A stretch of DNA of 36,802 nt from an uncultured Oscillospiraceae bacterium (GCA_947630645.1 CANRIF010000012.1:1-36802); one strand, 5' to 3'; shown: positions 1-6,878, counted from the stretch's first letter. Notes: generated by a model not told the origin, from the sequence alone. Made by a program: numbers and translations.

Positions 1-55
1 GAGTACCGGATTGTGGTTCCGGGTGTCGTGGGTTCGAGTCCCATCTCCCACCCCA
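1..55 (+). tRNA. tRNA-His (GTG), 3' part only
   Basis: The window opens inside this tRNA, just before the anticodon arm. The anticodon stem CCGGA/TCCGG encloses the loop TTGTGGT, giving anticodon GTG (histidine). A T-arm with the TTCGAGT loop follows, then the 3' acceptor strand CTCCCAC, discriminator C and encoded CCA. A C at position 73 is the bacterial tRNA-His hallmark (it pairs with the extra G-1) and supports the assignment. The 5' half lies outside the window. Confidence 0.93.
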
Positions 56-62
56 TTTCTTC

Positions 63-101
63 AATAGGCTGCCCGGTACAGCCGGACAGCCTATTGCCTT
101 T
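63..101 (+). terminator. Hairpin after tRNA-His, possible terminator
   Basis: AATAGGCTG (63-71) pairs with CAGCCTATT (87-95), with an inner CCGG/CCGG pairing, followed by a short T-containing tail (GCCTTTAT). The U-tract is weak, so it may be a processing hairpin between tRNAs of one transcript rather than a true terminator. Confidence 0.5.
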
Positions 102-127
102 ATAACGGCCGGGAAGACGGCGTCCAT

Positions 128-201
128 AGGGATGTAGTGTAAAGGTAACACACCAGACTTTGACTCTGATATAGTGGGTTCGAATCCCGCCGTCCCTGCC
201 A
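128..201 (+). tRNA. tRNA-Gln (TTG)
   Basis: Acceptor strands AGGGATG (128-134) and CGTCCCT (191-197) pair with one G-T wobble; discriminator G and CCA are encoded. The anticodon loop CTTTGAC gives TTG (glutamine). The T-arm carries TTCGAAT. The first pair of the anticodon stem is a C-A mismatch; the rest folds normally. Confidence 0.93.
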
Positions 202-216
202 TTTTTATAAATAAAC

Positions 217-292
217 GACTTGGTAGCTCAGGCGGCAGAGCAACTGCCTTTTAAGCAGTGGGTCCGGGGTTCGAATCCCCGCCAGGTCACCA
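217..292 (+). tRNA. tRNA-Lys (TTT)
   Basis: Acceptor strands GACTTGG (217-223) and CCAGGTC (282-288) pair, with discriminator A and encoded CCA. The anticodon stem ACTGC/GCAGT holds the loop CTTTTAA, anticodon TTT (lysine). D-loop (AGCTCAGGCGGCAGAGC) and T-loop (TTCGAAT) are standard. It follows tRNA-Gln by 15 bases, so His, Gln and Lys probably form one transcript. Confidence 0.95.
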
Positions 293-296
293 CGTC

Positions 297-366
297 AGAA
301 CGGCTCTGGAGATTCATAGTCCTCACAAGTGAGGCCTATTCATCGGCCAGAGCCGTTCTTCCTTTT
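297..366 (+). terminator. Terminator-like branched hairpin after the tRNA cluster
   Basis: AGAACGGCTCTGG (297-309) pairs perfectly with CCAGAGCCGTTCT (347-359), followed by TCCTTTTCC. The loop contains a second small hairpin, CCTCAC/GTGAGG (321-334). Its position directly after tRNA-Lys fits the end of the tRNA transcript; the 13-bp outer stem is strong but the T-run is short. Confidence 0.6.
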
Positions 367-399
367 CCCACGGGAAACGCTTCGCTGGTTTCCCGTGGG
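367..399 (+). repeat. Short hairpin repeat, copy 1
   Basis: A 12-bp perfect stem, CCCACGGGAAAC / GTTTCCCGTGGG, with loop GCTTCGCTG. The same element occurs in reverse orientation at 2835-2867 with the core GAAACCAGCGAAGCGTTTC identical and one stem base pair exchanged on both strands. It is a dispersed palindromic element; function unknown. Confidence 0.7.
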
Positions 400-452
400 A
401 GCCCGGACGATAAGGTGCCGCCGGGCGGCGGCGATAATTTAACGGAGAGAAT

Positions 453-923
453 ATGAAAAAGCTTATTTTGCTGGCGGCGCTGGCGATGGCGGCAGTGCTG
501 GCCGGATGCGGTCAGGCGCCGGCGGAGGCCGGGACGGACCAGGCCCAGATCATACAGGAGGAGGTCACCGTGACTATGAAAATGACCATCGGGGACACGC
601 CCGTCGCCGTGGCGTGGGAGGACAACGCCTCGGTGCGGGCGCTGGGGGCGCTGTGCGCCGAAGGGCCGCTCACGATCGAACTGCATATGTACGGCGGCTT
701 TGAGCAGGTGGGCGATATCGGCGCCGCCCTGCCCCGGGACGACGAGCAGACCACCACCCAGGCGGGGGACATCGTGCTTTACTCCGGCGATCAGATGGTG
801 GTGTTCTACGGCTCCAACGCCTGGGCCTACACCCGCCTGGGCCACATCACCGACCAGGACGCGGACGGGATGGGCCGGCTGTTGGGCGGCGGCGACGTGA
901 CGGTCACGCTGACGGCGGACTGA
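453..923 (+). CDS. Cyclophilin-like-fold lipoprotein
   Basis: A 156-residue exported protein. Residues 1-18 form a signal peptide ending in the lipobox LAGC, so Cys19 would be lipidated and the protein held on the outer face of the membrane. Residues about 40-155 match the small cyclophilin-like domain family: MKMTIGDTPVAVAWEDN, then a GPLTIEL segment, the conserved LPRDDEQTTTQAGDIVLY stretch and a closing LGGGDVTVTL strand. In this family peptidyl-prolyl isomerase activity is not established, so the biochemical role is open. GGAGAG eight bases upstream supports the ATG. A terminator follows, so it is transcribed alone. Confidence 0.88.
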   Translation: MKKLILLAALAMAAVLAGCGQAPAEAGTDQAQIIQEEVTVTMKMTIGDTPVAVAWEDNASVRALGALCAEGPLTIELHMYGGFEQVGDIGAALPRDDEQTTTQAGDIVLYSGDQMVVFYGSNAWAYTRLGHITDQDADGMGRLLGGGDVTVTLTAD

Positions 924-942
924 CCGCCCGGCGGGGCGGGCC

Positions 943-975
943 GGGAGGTAACTTTCGGCGAAGGACCTCCCCTTT
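943..975 (+). terminator. Terminator of the cyclophilin-like gene
   Basis: GGGAGGT (943-949) pairs with ACCTCCC (965-971), followed by CTTTATT. It starts 20 bases after the stop codon. Confidence 0.65.
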
Positions 976-1000
976 ATTGCGTTGCAGATGCTCGGTAATT

Positions 1001-1129
1001 CGCCTCCCTCTGACGAGGGAGGTGTCTCGGCCGATCGGCCGAGACGGTGGGAGAGATACGCCAAGCTATAAGTTTTCTCTCCCCCAGTCAGCGCCATAGG
1101 CGCTGACAGCCCCCTCGTCAGAGGGGGCC
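1001..1129. repeat. Dispersed double-hairpin intergenic element, copy A
   Basis: Two related units lie in opposite orientation. Unit U2 (1001-1056) has the arm CCTCCCTCTGACGAGGGAGG, then the palindromic stem TCTCGGCC-GAT-GGCCGAGA, then GGTGGGAGAGA. Unit U1 (1072-1129) reads GTTTTCTCTCCCCCAGTCA, the stem AGCGCC-ATA-GGCGCT, then TGACAG and CCCCCTCGTCAGAGGGGG. U2 is close to the reverse complement of U1 outside the central stem. A second copy with the units in the other order is at 31481-31613. It fills most of the gap between the cyclophilin-like gene and tspO; no gene is seen in it. Confidence 0.8.
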
Positions 1130-1187
1130 GGATTACAGAGGTTGGCTGATACATTTCTTCCTTCCGTCACAAAAAGACTGGATGACG

Positions 1188-1229
1188 CCAAATGGAGGGA
1201 GCCTTTTGGCTCCCTCCATTTGGTTTTTA
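1188..1229 (+). terminator. Strong 16-bp hairpin terminator
   Basis: CCAAATGGAGGGAGCC (1188-1203) and GGCTCCCTCCATTTGG (1208-1223) pair perfectly around TTTT, followed by TTTTTA on the plus strand. The tail overlaps the stop codon of the converging tspO gene, so the same hairpin lies immediately after tspO on the other strand, there without a U-tract. Confidence 0.75.
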
Positions 1230-1691
1230 CCCGTTCAGATACCAAACCCCGGCGTTGAGGTAGGCGGCGAAGGTGACCCAGGCGAGATAGGGGATCAGCA
1301 GATTCCCCGCGGTCCTGTTCTCCCGCCGGAAGGCCAGCAGCGTAGCCAGCACCAGGCCCCACAGGATCAGCAGCCAGAAAAAGGCCAGGCCGAACTTCTC
1401 CCCATTGAAGAAGATCAGCGTCCAGCAGAAGTTGAACGCCAGCTGCACGCCGTACAAGGTGAGCATCCGCTTCCGCTCCGGGCCGTTGGCCACCCACACC
1501 AGATAGGCCGCCACGCCCATGAGGATGAACAGCGCCGTCCAAACCACCGGGAACACCCACCCCGGCGGCGCCAGCGGCGGCTGGTCCAGGAAGGCGTACT
1601 TCTCCATGGAGCCTTTTGTCAGCAGCGCCGACAGCGCCCCCACGCCCAGGCTGGCGGCCAGGCTCACGATCAGCGGCTTTTTTTGGATCAT
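1227..1691 (-). CDS. tspO: TspO/MBR family membrane protein
   Basis: 154 residues, the usual size of bacterial TspO, with five predicted membrane helices. Recognisable family features are the first helix followed by the loop PPLAPPGWVFPVVWTALF, the conserved LNFCW-type segment (here AFNFCWTLIFF), and a C-terminal AYLNAGVWYLN. TspO proteins bind porphyrins and related ligands and are linked to stress and tetrapyrrole handling; the physiological role here is unknown. The ATG at 1691 is chosen because AGGGGAAG lies just upstream; an in-frame TTG six codons earlier would place the ribosome site inside the gene. It is divergent from the macro-domain gene. Confidence 0.92.
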   Translation of the reverse strand: MIQKKPLIVSLAASLGVGALSALLTKGSMEKYAFLDQPPLAPPGWVFPVVWTALFILMGVAAYLVWVANGPERKRMLTLYGVQLAFNFCWTLIFFNGEKFGLAFFWLLILWGLVLATLLAFRRENRTAGNLLIPYLAWVTFAAYLNAGVWYLNG

Positions 1692-1756
1692 GATTCTTCC
1701 CCTTTTCAAGCGATATCTGCTGAAAGTATATGCGCCCCGGCGAAAAACATTCGCCC

Positions 1757-1785
1757 TTGTAAATCGGGCCGGGCAACACTATAAT
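1757..1785 (+). promoter_or_regulatory. Promoter of the macro-domain gene
   Basis: TTGTAA (1757-1762), a 17-bp spacer, then a perfect TATAAT (1780-1785), 30 bases before the start codon. Confidence 0.75.
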
Positions 1786-1814
1786 TGGCTTATACTGGGA
1801 AAGGGGGCGTCCCT

Positions 1815-2828
1815 ATGCCTTTACAGATCATCCGCGACGACATCACGAAGGTGCGCTGCGACGCCATCGTGAACGCGGCGAAAAACTCCCTGCTGGGCGG
1901 CGGGGGCGTGGACGGGGCCATCCACAAGGCCGCCGGGCCGGGGCTGCTGGCAGAGTGCCGGACCCTGGGCGGGTGCGAGACGGGCCAGGCCAAGATCACC
2001 AAGGGCTACGACCTGCCCGCCAAGTACGTCATCCACACCGTCGGCCCCGTGTGGCAGGGCGGTGACAGCGGCGAGCGAGAGCTGCTGCAAAGCTGTTACC
2101 AGACCAGCCTCGCCCTGGCCCGGGAGTACGGCTGCCGCAGCGTGGCCTTCCCGCTGATCTCCGCCGGGGTGTTCGGCTACCCCAAGGACCAGGCCCTGCG
2201 GGTGGCGGTGGACGCCATCAGCGCCTTCTTGCTGGCGAACGACGACATGACGGTGTATCTTGTCGTGTTCAGCCCCACGCCCTATCTTTTGAGCAAGAAA
2301 CTCTTCTCCGACGTGCGGGCCTTCATCGACGATCACTATGTGGACACCCACTACGACGCCTGCGCCGAGCGGATGCGGAGCATACGCCTGGCAAACGCGC
2401 CTCTTTCCGACATGGCCCCCACGGCCGCCGCGGCGCCGGCCGCCAAGGCCACGCCCTTCCGCTCCCTGGAGGAGCGGCTGGCCCACATCGACGAGAGTTT
2501 TTCCCAGATGCTCCTGCGGAAGATCGACGAGGCGGACATCACCGACGCGGCCTGTTACAAGAAGGCCAACATCGACCGCAAGCTCTTCTCCAAGATACGC
2601 TCCGACATCCACTACAAGCCCAGCAAGTCCACGGCCATCGCCTTTGCCATCGCCCTGGAGTTGGACCTGGACGAGACGCGGGAGCTGCTGGCCAAGGCGG
2701 GCTACGCCCTCTCCCCCGCCAGCAAGTTCGACGTGATCATCGAGTACTTCATCCGCCGGGGCCGCTACAACGTGTTTGAGATCAACGAGGCGCTGTTCGT
2801 GTTCGACCAGCCACTGTTAGGCACATAA
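1815..2828 (+). CDS. Macro-domain protein with C-terminal helical, HTH-like domain
   Basis: 337 residues. Residues 1-170 are a macro domain of the ADP-ribose-binding, YmdB-like kind: the RDDITKV and [16 protein letters not shown] segment, [10 protein letters not shown], the VIHTVGP strand and the second loop [11 protein letters not shown]. Such domains bind ADP-ribose and often hydrolyse O-acetyl-ADP-ribose or protein-linked ADP-ribose. A low-complexity Ala/Pro linker (about 200-215) joins it to a conserved helical domain (about 225-337) that contains [16 protein letters not shown] and a repressor-like helical pattern; DNA binding is a guess. GGGGG seven bases upstream supports the ATG at 1815. 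The gene is followed by a vWA gene on the same strand, a pairing that suggests a joint role. Confidence 0.88.
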   Translation: MPLQIIRDDITKVRCDAIVNAAKNSLLGGGGVDGAIHKAAGPGLLAECRTLGGCETGQAKITKGYDLPAKYVIHTVGPVWQGGDSGERELLQSCYQTSLALAREYGCRSVAFPLISAGVFGYPKDQALRVAVDAISAFLLANDDMTVYLVVFSPTPYLLSKKLFSDVRAFIDDHYVDTHYDACAERMRSIRLANAPLSDMAPTAAAAPAAKATPFRSLEERLAHIDESFSQMLLRKIDEADITDAACYKKANIDRKLFSKIRSDIHYKPSKSTAIAFAIALELDLDETRELLAKAGYALSPASKFDVIIEYFIRRGRYNVFEINEALFVFDQPLLGT

Positions 2829-2834
2829 TGGGCC

Positions 2835-2867
2835 CCCGCGCGAAACCAGCGAAGCGTTTCGCGTGGG
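2835..2867 (+). repeat. Short hairpin repeat, copy 2
   Basis: The stem CCCGCGCGAAAC / GTTTCGCGTGGG with the inner AGCGAAGC loop is the reverse-orientation copy of the element at 367-399. One pair in the middle of the stem is G-C in one copy and C-G in the other, so pairing is preserved while the sequence changes. Confidence 0.7.
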
Positions 2868-2970
2868 GAGAGGAGGAGCGCAGGAGCGGGCGGACGCCGC
2901 CACGATGGCGGCGAAGCGAGCGAGTGCCGCGACGACGATTTGTCGCCTGAAAAGCGACCAAAACGTTTCT

Positions 2971-3015
2971 AAGACCTCCTATACTGTGACCATAAAACAC
3001 AGTACAGGAGGTCTT
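2971..3015 (+). promoter_or_regulatory. Long inverted repeat enclosing the ribosome site of the vWA gene
   Basis: AAGACCTCCTATACTGTG (2971-2988) pairs with CACAGTACAGGAGGTCTT (2998-3015), 17 of 18 positions, around the loop ACCATAAAA. The right arm contains the vWA ribosome site AGGAGGT, four bases before the start-proximal CATC, and the left arm contains its complement ACCTCCT. Folded in RNA, this would hide the ribosome site. The left arm also holds TATACT, a possible -10 box, so it could instead be a DNA operator. No U-tract follows, so it is not a terminator. Confidence 0.7.
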
Positions 3016-3019
3016 CATC

Positions 3020-3667
3020 ATGGCAAACAACAACATCACGGAAATGGTCTTCATCCTGGACCGCAGCGGCTCCATGGCGGGGCTGGAGGCGGACACCATC
3101 GGCGGGTTCAACGCCCTTATCGAAAAGCAGCGCCGCCAGCCGGGCCGGGCGTTCGTGTCCACGGTGCTGTTCGACACCCGCTGCACGGTCCTCCACGACC
3201 GGGTCCGGCTGGAGGACGTGCGGCCCATGACGGCGGCGGACTACACCGTGGGCGGCTGCACCGCCCTCATGGACGCCCTGGGCGGCGCCATCCACCACAT
3301 CGCCAACATCCACCGCTACGCCCGGCCGGAGGACGTGCCGGAACACACCGTGTTCGTCATCACCACCGACGGCATGGAGAACGCCAGCTGCCGCTATTCC
3401 AGCGATCGGGTCAAGGAGATGATCGCCCACGAGAAGGAGAAGTACGGCTGGGAGTTCTTGTTCCTGGCGGCCAACATCGACGCGGTCCACACCGCCGCCC
3501 GCTTCGGCATCGGCGCGGACCGGGCGGTGGACTACCGGGCCGACAGCCAGGGCACCGGGGTGCTGTACGACACCGTCTCCCGGGCCGTGAGCGCGGTGCG
3601 GGCCAACGCGCCGCTGGGCGCAGGATGGTCCGACGCCATCAAAAAGGACAACCAGCGCGCCAGATAA
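3020..3667 (+). CDS. von Willebrand factor A (vWA) domain protein
   Basis: 215 residues, almost entirely one vWA domain. The metal-ion-dependent adhesion site is complete: DRSGS (14-18, the DxSxS motif), the threonine in GGCTALMDAL, and the aspartate in ITTDGMENAS. There is no signal peptide or membrane helix, so it acts in the cytoplasm, as in TerY-type stress proteins, where such domains mediate metal-dependent protein assembly. It follows the macro-domain gene by about 190 bases and has its own regulatory inverted repeat across the ribosome site, which suggests separate translational or transcriptional control. Partner and substrate are unknown. Confidence 0.88.
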   Translation: MANNNITEMVFILDRSGSMAGLEADTIGGFNALIEKQRRQPGRAFVSTVLFDTRCTVLHDRVRLEDVRPMTAADYTVGGCTALMDALGGAIHHIANIHRYARPEDVPEHTVFVITTDGMENASCRYSSDRVKEMIAHEKEKYGWEFLFLAANIDAVHTAARFGIGADRAVDYRADSQGTGVLYDTVSRAVSAVRANAPLGAGWSDAIKKDNQRAR

Positions 3668-3673
3668 GAAGAG

Positions 3674-3709
3674 ACGGCGGCGTCCACAAGGATGCCGCCG
3701 TTATTATTT
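3674..3709 (+). terminator. Terminator after the vWA gene
   Basis: ACGGCGGCGTCC (3674-3685) pairs with GGATGCCGCCGT (3690-3701, one G-T), followed by TATTATTTC. It sits between two converging genes. Confidence 0.7.
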
Positions 3710-3725
3710 CGTATCATCTGTCCTT

Positions 3726-4580
3726 TTAGGTCACCGAGTGAGAGGTGTCCGCGGGCTTTTCCAGTTCCTCCGGGTGGGCCAGCATCTCCTTCAGCCGGGC
3801 GAAGGCCAAGGCAAAGTAGTGGCCAGAGGCGATGCGCTCGTCCATGACCACGCCCATGGGGATGCACCGGATCACCTCGATGGCGCCGTCCCGGCCCTTT
3901 TTCACCACGTCCCGCATATTGCCCATGGCGATGGCCACGGAGGTGGTGCCGAAGTCGTAGACATGGTGGTAGATGTGGTTGGTGCGGATGCTGGCCAGGT
4001 TGGTCAGCAGCACGCTGGCATGGAAGGGGCTCACATCCAGCAGCGCCTGGGGCAGCAGCCCGTGGCGGTCGCCGAACCGGAGCAGCCAACCGGCGAAATT
4101 CACCAGGCCGCCCAGCCCTACCAGAAAGCGCATCACCTTGTCCATGCTGTTTCCGCCGCCGCTCTCCACGGCGGCGCTGTTTTTCTCCACATACTCGTCG
4201 ATCTTGCGCTGCACGTCGAACACCGTGTCGGTGGGTTCCAGCGCCAGCTTGCTCATGGCGTTCTCGTTGGCGCTGGCACCGGGACGCAGCACCACCAGAG
4301 CGACCTTGAAATCCTTGTGCTGGTATATCCGCTTATTGACGACGAAACGGTTCAGGGACGGGAATTCCGCCGCCAGATGGGTATAGGCGGTCATCACCAG
4401 GGCCATGTGGCTGATATGATGTCCCTCCCGCCGCTTGGCGTTCATATACCGCCGCAGAGGCTCCTCCGGGATGTCCACTGTGACCATGTTCATGGCGTCA
4501 TGGCGCTCCGTCATGAACTGGGGGATGAGGTAATACATCGGGACCTCGTTTTTGACCCGGATGCCGTCAGGCCGACCCAT
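3726..4580 (-). CDS. Stand-alone E2-like acyltransferase-fold protein (CAT fold)
   Basis: 284 residues matching the catalytic (C-terminal) domain of 2-oxoacid dehydrogenase E2 subunits, without lipoyl or E1/E3-binding domains. Family landmarks include HISHMALVMTAY, LNRFVVNKRIY, the ASIRTNHIYHH block and the C-terminal strand. In true E2 enzymes the active site is DHRxxDG; here residues 247-253 read DERIASG, so the catalytic histidine is a glutamate. The protein is therefore probably not a dihydrolipoyl acyltransferase, and its role is unknown. A paralogue lies at 29553-30440. GAGGAG seven bases upstream supports the start. No dehydrogenase genes are nearby. Confidence 0.85.
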   Translation of the reverse strand: MGRPDGIRVKNEVPMYYLIPQFMTERHDAMNMVTVDIPEEPLRRYMNAKRREGHHISHMALVMTAYTHLAAEFPSLNRFVVNKRIYQHKDFKVALVVLRPGASANENAMSKLALEPTDTVFDVQRKIDEYVEKNSAAVESGGGNSMDKVMRFLVGLGGLVNFAGWLLRFGDRHGLLPQALLDVSPFHASVLLTNLASIRTNHIYHHVYDFGTTSVAIAMGNMRDVVKKGRDGAIEVIRCIPMGVVMDERIASGHYFALAFARLKEMLAHPEELEKPADTSHSVT

Positions 4581-4612
4581 ACGCGCTCTCTCCTCTCAAA
4601 AGGTCGTTCCAA

Positions 4613-4652
4613 TGCTTAAATATATTTAAGCACAATTTGGCCGGCCGTGCAA
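4613..4652 (-). promoter_or_regulatory. Promoter of the E2-like gene with a perfect 20-bp palindrome
   Basis: On the minus strand TTGCAC (4652-4647), a 17-bp spacer and TTAAAT (4629-4624) form a plausible promoter. The sequence TGCTTAAATATATTTAAGCA (4613-4632) is a perfect 20-bp palindrome covering the -10 box and start region, as expected for a dimeric repressor site. No adjacent regulator gene is present. Confidence 0.6.
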
Positions 4653-4681
4653 TAGGAAATTGCGGCGGAGCGCAGGAAATT

Positions 4682-5464
4682 TCACATCGCCACGCCCAGG
4701 GCCGTCAGCGCCCAGCACAGCAGGATGGGCAAAAACAGCGCCGGCAGGTAGTCCGCGGTCTTGATCTTCTTCACGCCCAGCAGGTTCATGGCGATGGCCA
4801 GCAGGATCAGCGAGCCGACGCAACTCATGGGCGCCATGGCCCCGATCCCCTCCAGGAAGGGCCGGATGGACGCCGCCAGCGCCACCAGCGCCCCCTGGAA
4901 CAGCAGCACGAAGGCCGCCGACGCCAGCACCGACGCGCCGTAGGTGACGGCGAGACAGGTGGAGGAGACGAAGTCCAGCATGGATTTGATGAGCAGCGTG
5001 GTGTGGCACTCCAGGGCCAGCCGGCCCGCCGGGTTGGCGGCGCTCTCAAAGGAGCCCAGCACCGTCATGGACCCGATGCAGAACAGCAGGCAGGCGGTCA
5101 CGAAGCCCTCCGCCGGGTTGGCCGCGCCGGAGCCGCCGCCCAGCCGCGCCAGCACCGCGTCGCCCAGCCGGTTCAGCCGGTCGTCCAGCCGCAGCCACCA
5201 GCCGAGGAGCAGCCCCGCCGCCATGGACGAGACGCATATGAGCGCCTGGACACCGCTCTGTACGCCTATGATGCCCGACGCCGCCGCGAACACGGTGCAG
5301 AACCCCAGGCACACCATCATGGTCTGGGGCAGCTTCTCCCGGGGCGGGTATTTGCCCTTCCCCTGCTGCGCCGGACTGCCCGAACGCCGCAGCAGCAGCA
5401 GCCCCAGGCCGCCGCCCAGCAGCACCGTCGCCACGTTCGCAAACACGCCAAAATACTTCCACAC
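4682..5464 (-). CDS. DUF554 family integral membrane protein
   Basis: 260 residues, about seven to eight hydrophobic segments. Recognisable DUF554 features are the N-terminal GVFANVATVLLGGGLGLLL, the CLGFCTVFAAASGIIG region, the FCIGSMTVLGSFES motif, and KSMLDFVSSTCLAVTYGASV. The family is common in Firmicutes; its function is unknown, although a transport role is usually assumed. The start is GTG at 5464 with GAGGA ten bases upstream. A TATACT box with an upstream TGC (5505-5513) may be an extended -10 promoter. It is the first gene after the symporter terminator, so it is a separate unit. Confidence 0.88.
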   Translation of the reverse strand: MWKYFGVFANVATVLLGGGLGLLLLRRSGSPAQQGKGKYPPREKLPQTMMVCLGFCTVFAAASGIIGVQSGVQALICVSSMAAGLLLGWWLRLDDRLNRLGDAVLARLGGGSGAANPAEGFVTACLLFCIGSMTVLGSFESAANPAGRLALECHTTLLIKSMLDFVSSTCLAVTYGASVLASAAFVLLFQGALVALAASIRPFLEGIGAMAPMSCVGSLILLAIAMNLLGVKKIKTADYLPALFLPILLCWALTALGVAM

Positions 5465-5534
5465 GGTCTTTTTCCTCGCTTTTGTATCTCTTTTTCGGCG
5501 GTCCAGTATAGCACACTTTCCGCCGTTTGCATAG

Positions 5535-5572
5535 CAAAAAGTCCGCCGGATCCAGTCTGGGACCCGGCGGAC
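5535..5572 (-). terminator. Terminator of the symporter gene
   Basis: GTCCGCCGG (5541-5549) pairs with CCGGCGGAC (5564-5572); on the minus strand it is followed by TTTTTGC. It lies about 20 bases after the symporter stop. Confidence 0.85.
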
Positions 5573-5593
5573 GTTCCGCTTTCAAGACGTTGC

Positions 5594-6847
5594 TTACTTC
5601 TTCCCGCCGGACAGGCGCGCCGCGCGCTTGGCGTCCAGCCGGGACATATACAGCGCGCAGGTGGAGTCGCCCACGATGTTCAGCGTGGTGCGGCCCATGT
5701 CGAACAGCTTGTCGACGCCATAGATCAGGCCGATGCCCTCCACCGGCAGGCCCACGCTCTCCAGCACCATGGCCAGCATGATCATGCCCGCGCCGGACAC
5801 GCCGGCGGTGCCGATGGAGGCCAGGATCGCCGTAACGACCACCATCGCCATCTGGCCCAGGGTCAGGTTGATGCCATAGAAGGAGGCGATGAACACGGTG
5901 GCGACGCCCATGTAGATGGCGGTGCCGTCCATGTTGATCGTAGCGCCCAGGGGCAGCACGAAGGAACTGACCTCTGGGTCAGCGCCCATTTTGTTGGAAC
6001 ACTCGGTGTTGATGGGCAGCGTGGCGTTGGAAGAGGTCGTGGTGAACGCCACCACCATGGCCGGCCAGATGCCCTTGACGAACTTGATGAAGCCCACCTT
6101 GCTGAGGGCGGAGGCGGACACGCCGTAGCAGACCACGAAGTGGACGATGTAGGCAAGGTACGCCACGCCGATGACGATGAGCAGGGAGCCCACGATCTCC
6201 GGCCCGTTGACGGCCACCACGTCGGCCATCAGGCAGAACACGCCGATGGGGGTCAAGGCGATGACGAAGCCCATGACCTTCATGACCACGGCATATGCGC
6301 TCTCCATCACGTCGCCGAACTTCTTGCCCGCGTCCCCAGCTGCCAGGATGCCGGTGCCCAAAAACAGGGCCACCACGATGACCTGAAGCATACTGGCGTC
6401 GGAGAAACTCTTCCACATATTGTCCGGGAAGATGCCTACCAGCACCTCCATGATGCCCTTGGTCTCCGGCCGGGTGTACTCCTCCAGGGTCAGGGTCTCC
6501 GCCTCGGGGAATATGCCGATGGTCTTCGCCGCGCTGGCAAAGATCAGTCCGATCACGATGGCGATGGCGGTGGTGGCGAGGTAATAGACCACCGTCTTCC
6601 AGCCGATGGAGCCCATGCGCTTGACATCGCCCAGGCTCACCACGCCGCTGACGATGCTGGTCAGCACCACGGGCACCACCAGGAATTTCAGCAGATTGAT
6701 GTAGATGGTGCCGACGGGTTTCAGATAGGCGGTGGTGAACGCCCCGCCGTCCGCCATGGTGTACATACATACCAGGCCCACGACGATGCCCAGCAGCATC
6801 CCGATGAAGATCCACGCGGGCAGTTTCAGTTTTTTCAGTGTTGACAT
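5594..6847 (-). CDS. Dicarboxylate/amino acid:cation symporter (DAACS family)
   Basis: 417 residues, the full length of the GltP/SLC1 family, with eight membrane helices and two re-entrant loops. The first hairpin has the serine-rich motif TSSNATLP (271-278), helix 7 has NMDGT (305-309), the second hairpin has GTAGVSGAG, and helix 8 has the MGRTTLNIVGDS segment whose Asp, Arg/Thr and Asn residues bind substrate and sodium. Members import glutamate, aspartate, C4-dicarboxylates or serine/threonine with sodium or protons. The arginine that coordinates acidic side chains (an Arg four residues before NxxGD in GltPh) is not evident in the expected form, so the substrate is left open. AAAGGAG eight bases upstream supports the ATG. 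Confidence 0.92.
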   Translation of the reverse strand: MSTLKKLKLPAWIFIGMLLGIVVGLVCMYTMADGGAFTTAYLKPVGTIYINLLKFLVVPVVLTSIVSGVVSLGDVKRMGSIGWKTVVYYLATTAIAIVIGLIFASAAKTIGIFPEAETLTLEEYTRPETKGIMEVLVGIFPDNMWKSFSDASMLQVIVVALFLGTGILAAGDAGKKFGDVMESAYAVVMKVMGFVIALTPIGVFCLMADVVAVNGPEIVGSLLIVIGVAYLAYIVHFVVCYGVSASALSKVGFIKFVKGIWPAMVVAFTTTSSNATLPINTECSNKMGADPEVSSFVLPLGATINMDGTAIYMGVATVFIASFYGINLTLGQMAMVVVTAILASIGTAGVSGAGMIMLAMVLESVGLPVEGIGLIYGVDKLFDMGRTTLNIVGDSTCALYMSRLDAKRAARLSGGKK

Positions 6848-6878
6848 AGTCGTTCTCCTTTATTTTTTCAATGGGGCT

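Noticed and set aside
2338-2736. A Pro/Arg/Ser-rich open frame inside the macro-domain gene
   Set aside because: Composition is that of a frame-shifted GC-rich gene; no start signal.
4637-6844. A 735-codon open frame on the plus strand opposite DUF554 and the symporter
   Set aside because: His/Gln/Arg/Gly-rich, no known motifs, and it runs antisense to two clear genes; a by-product of GC-rich codon use.
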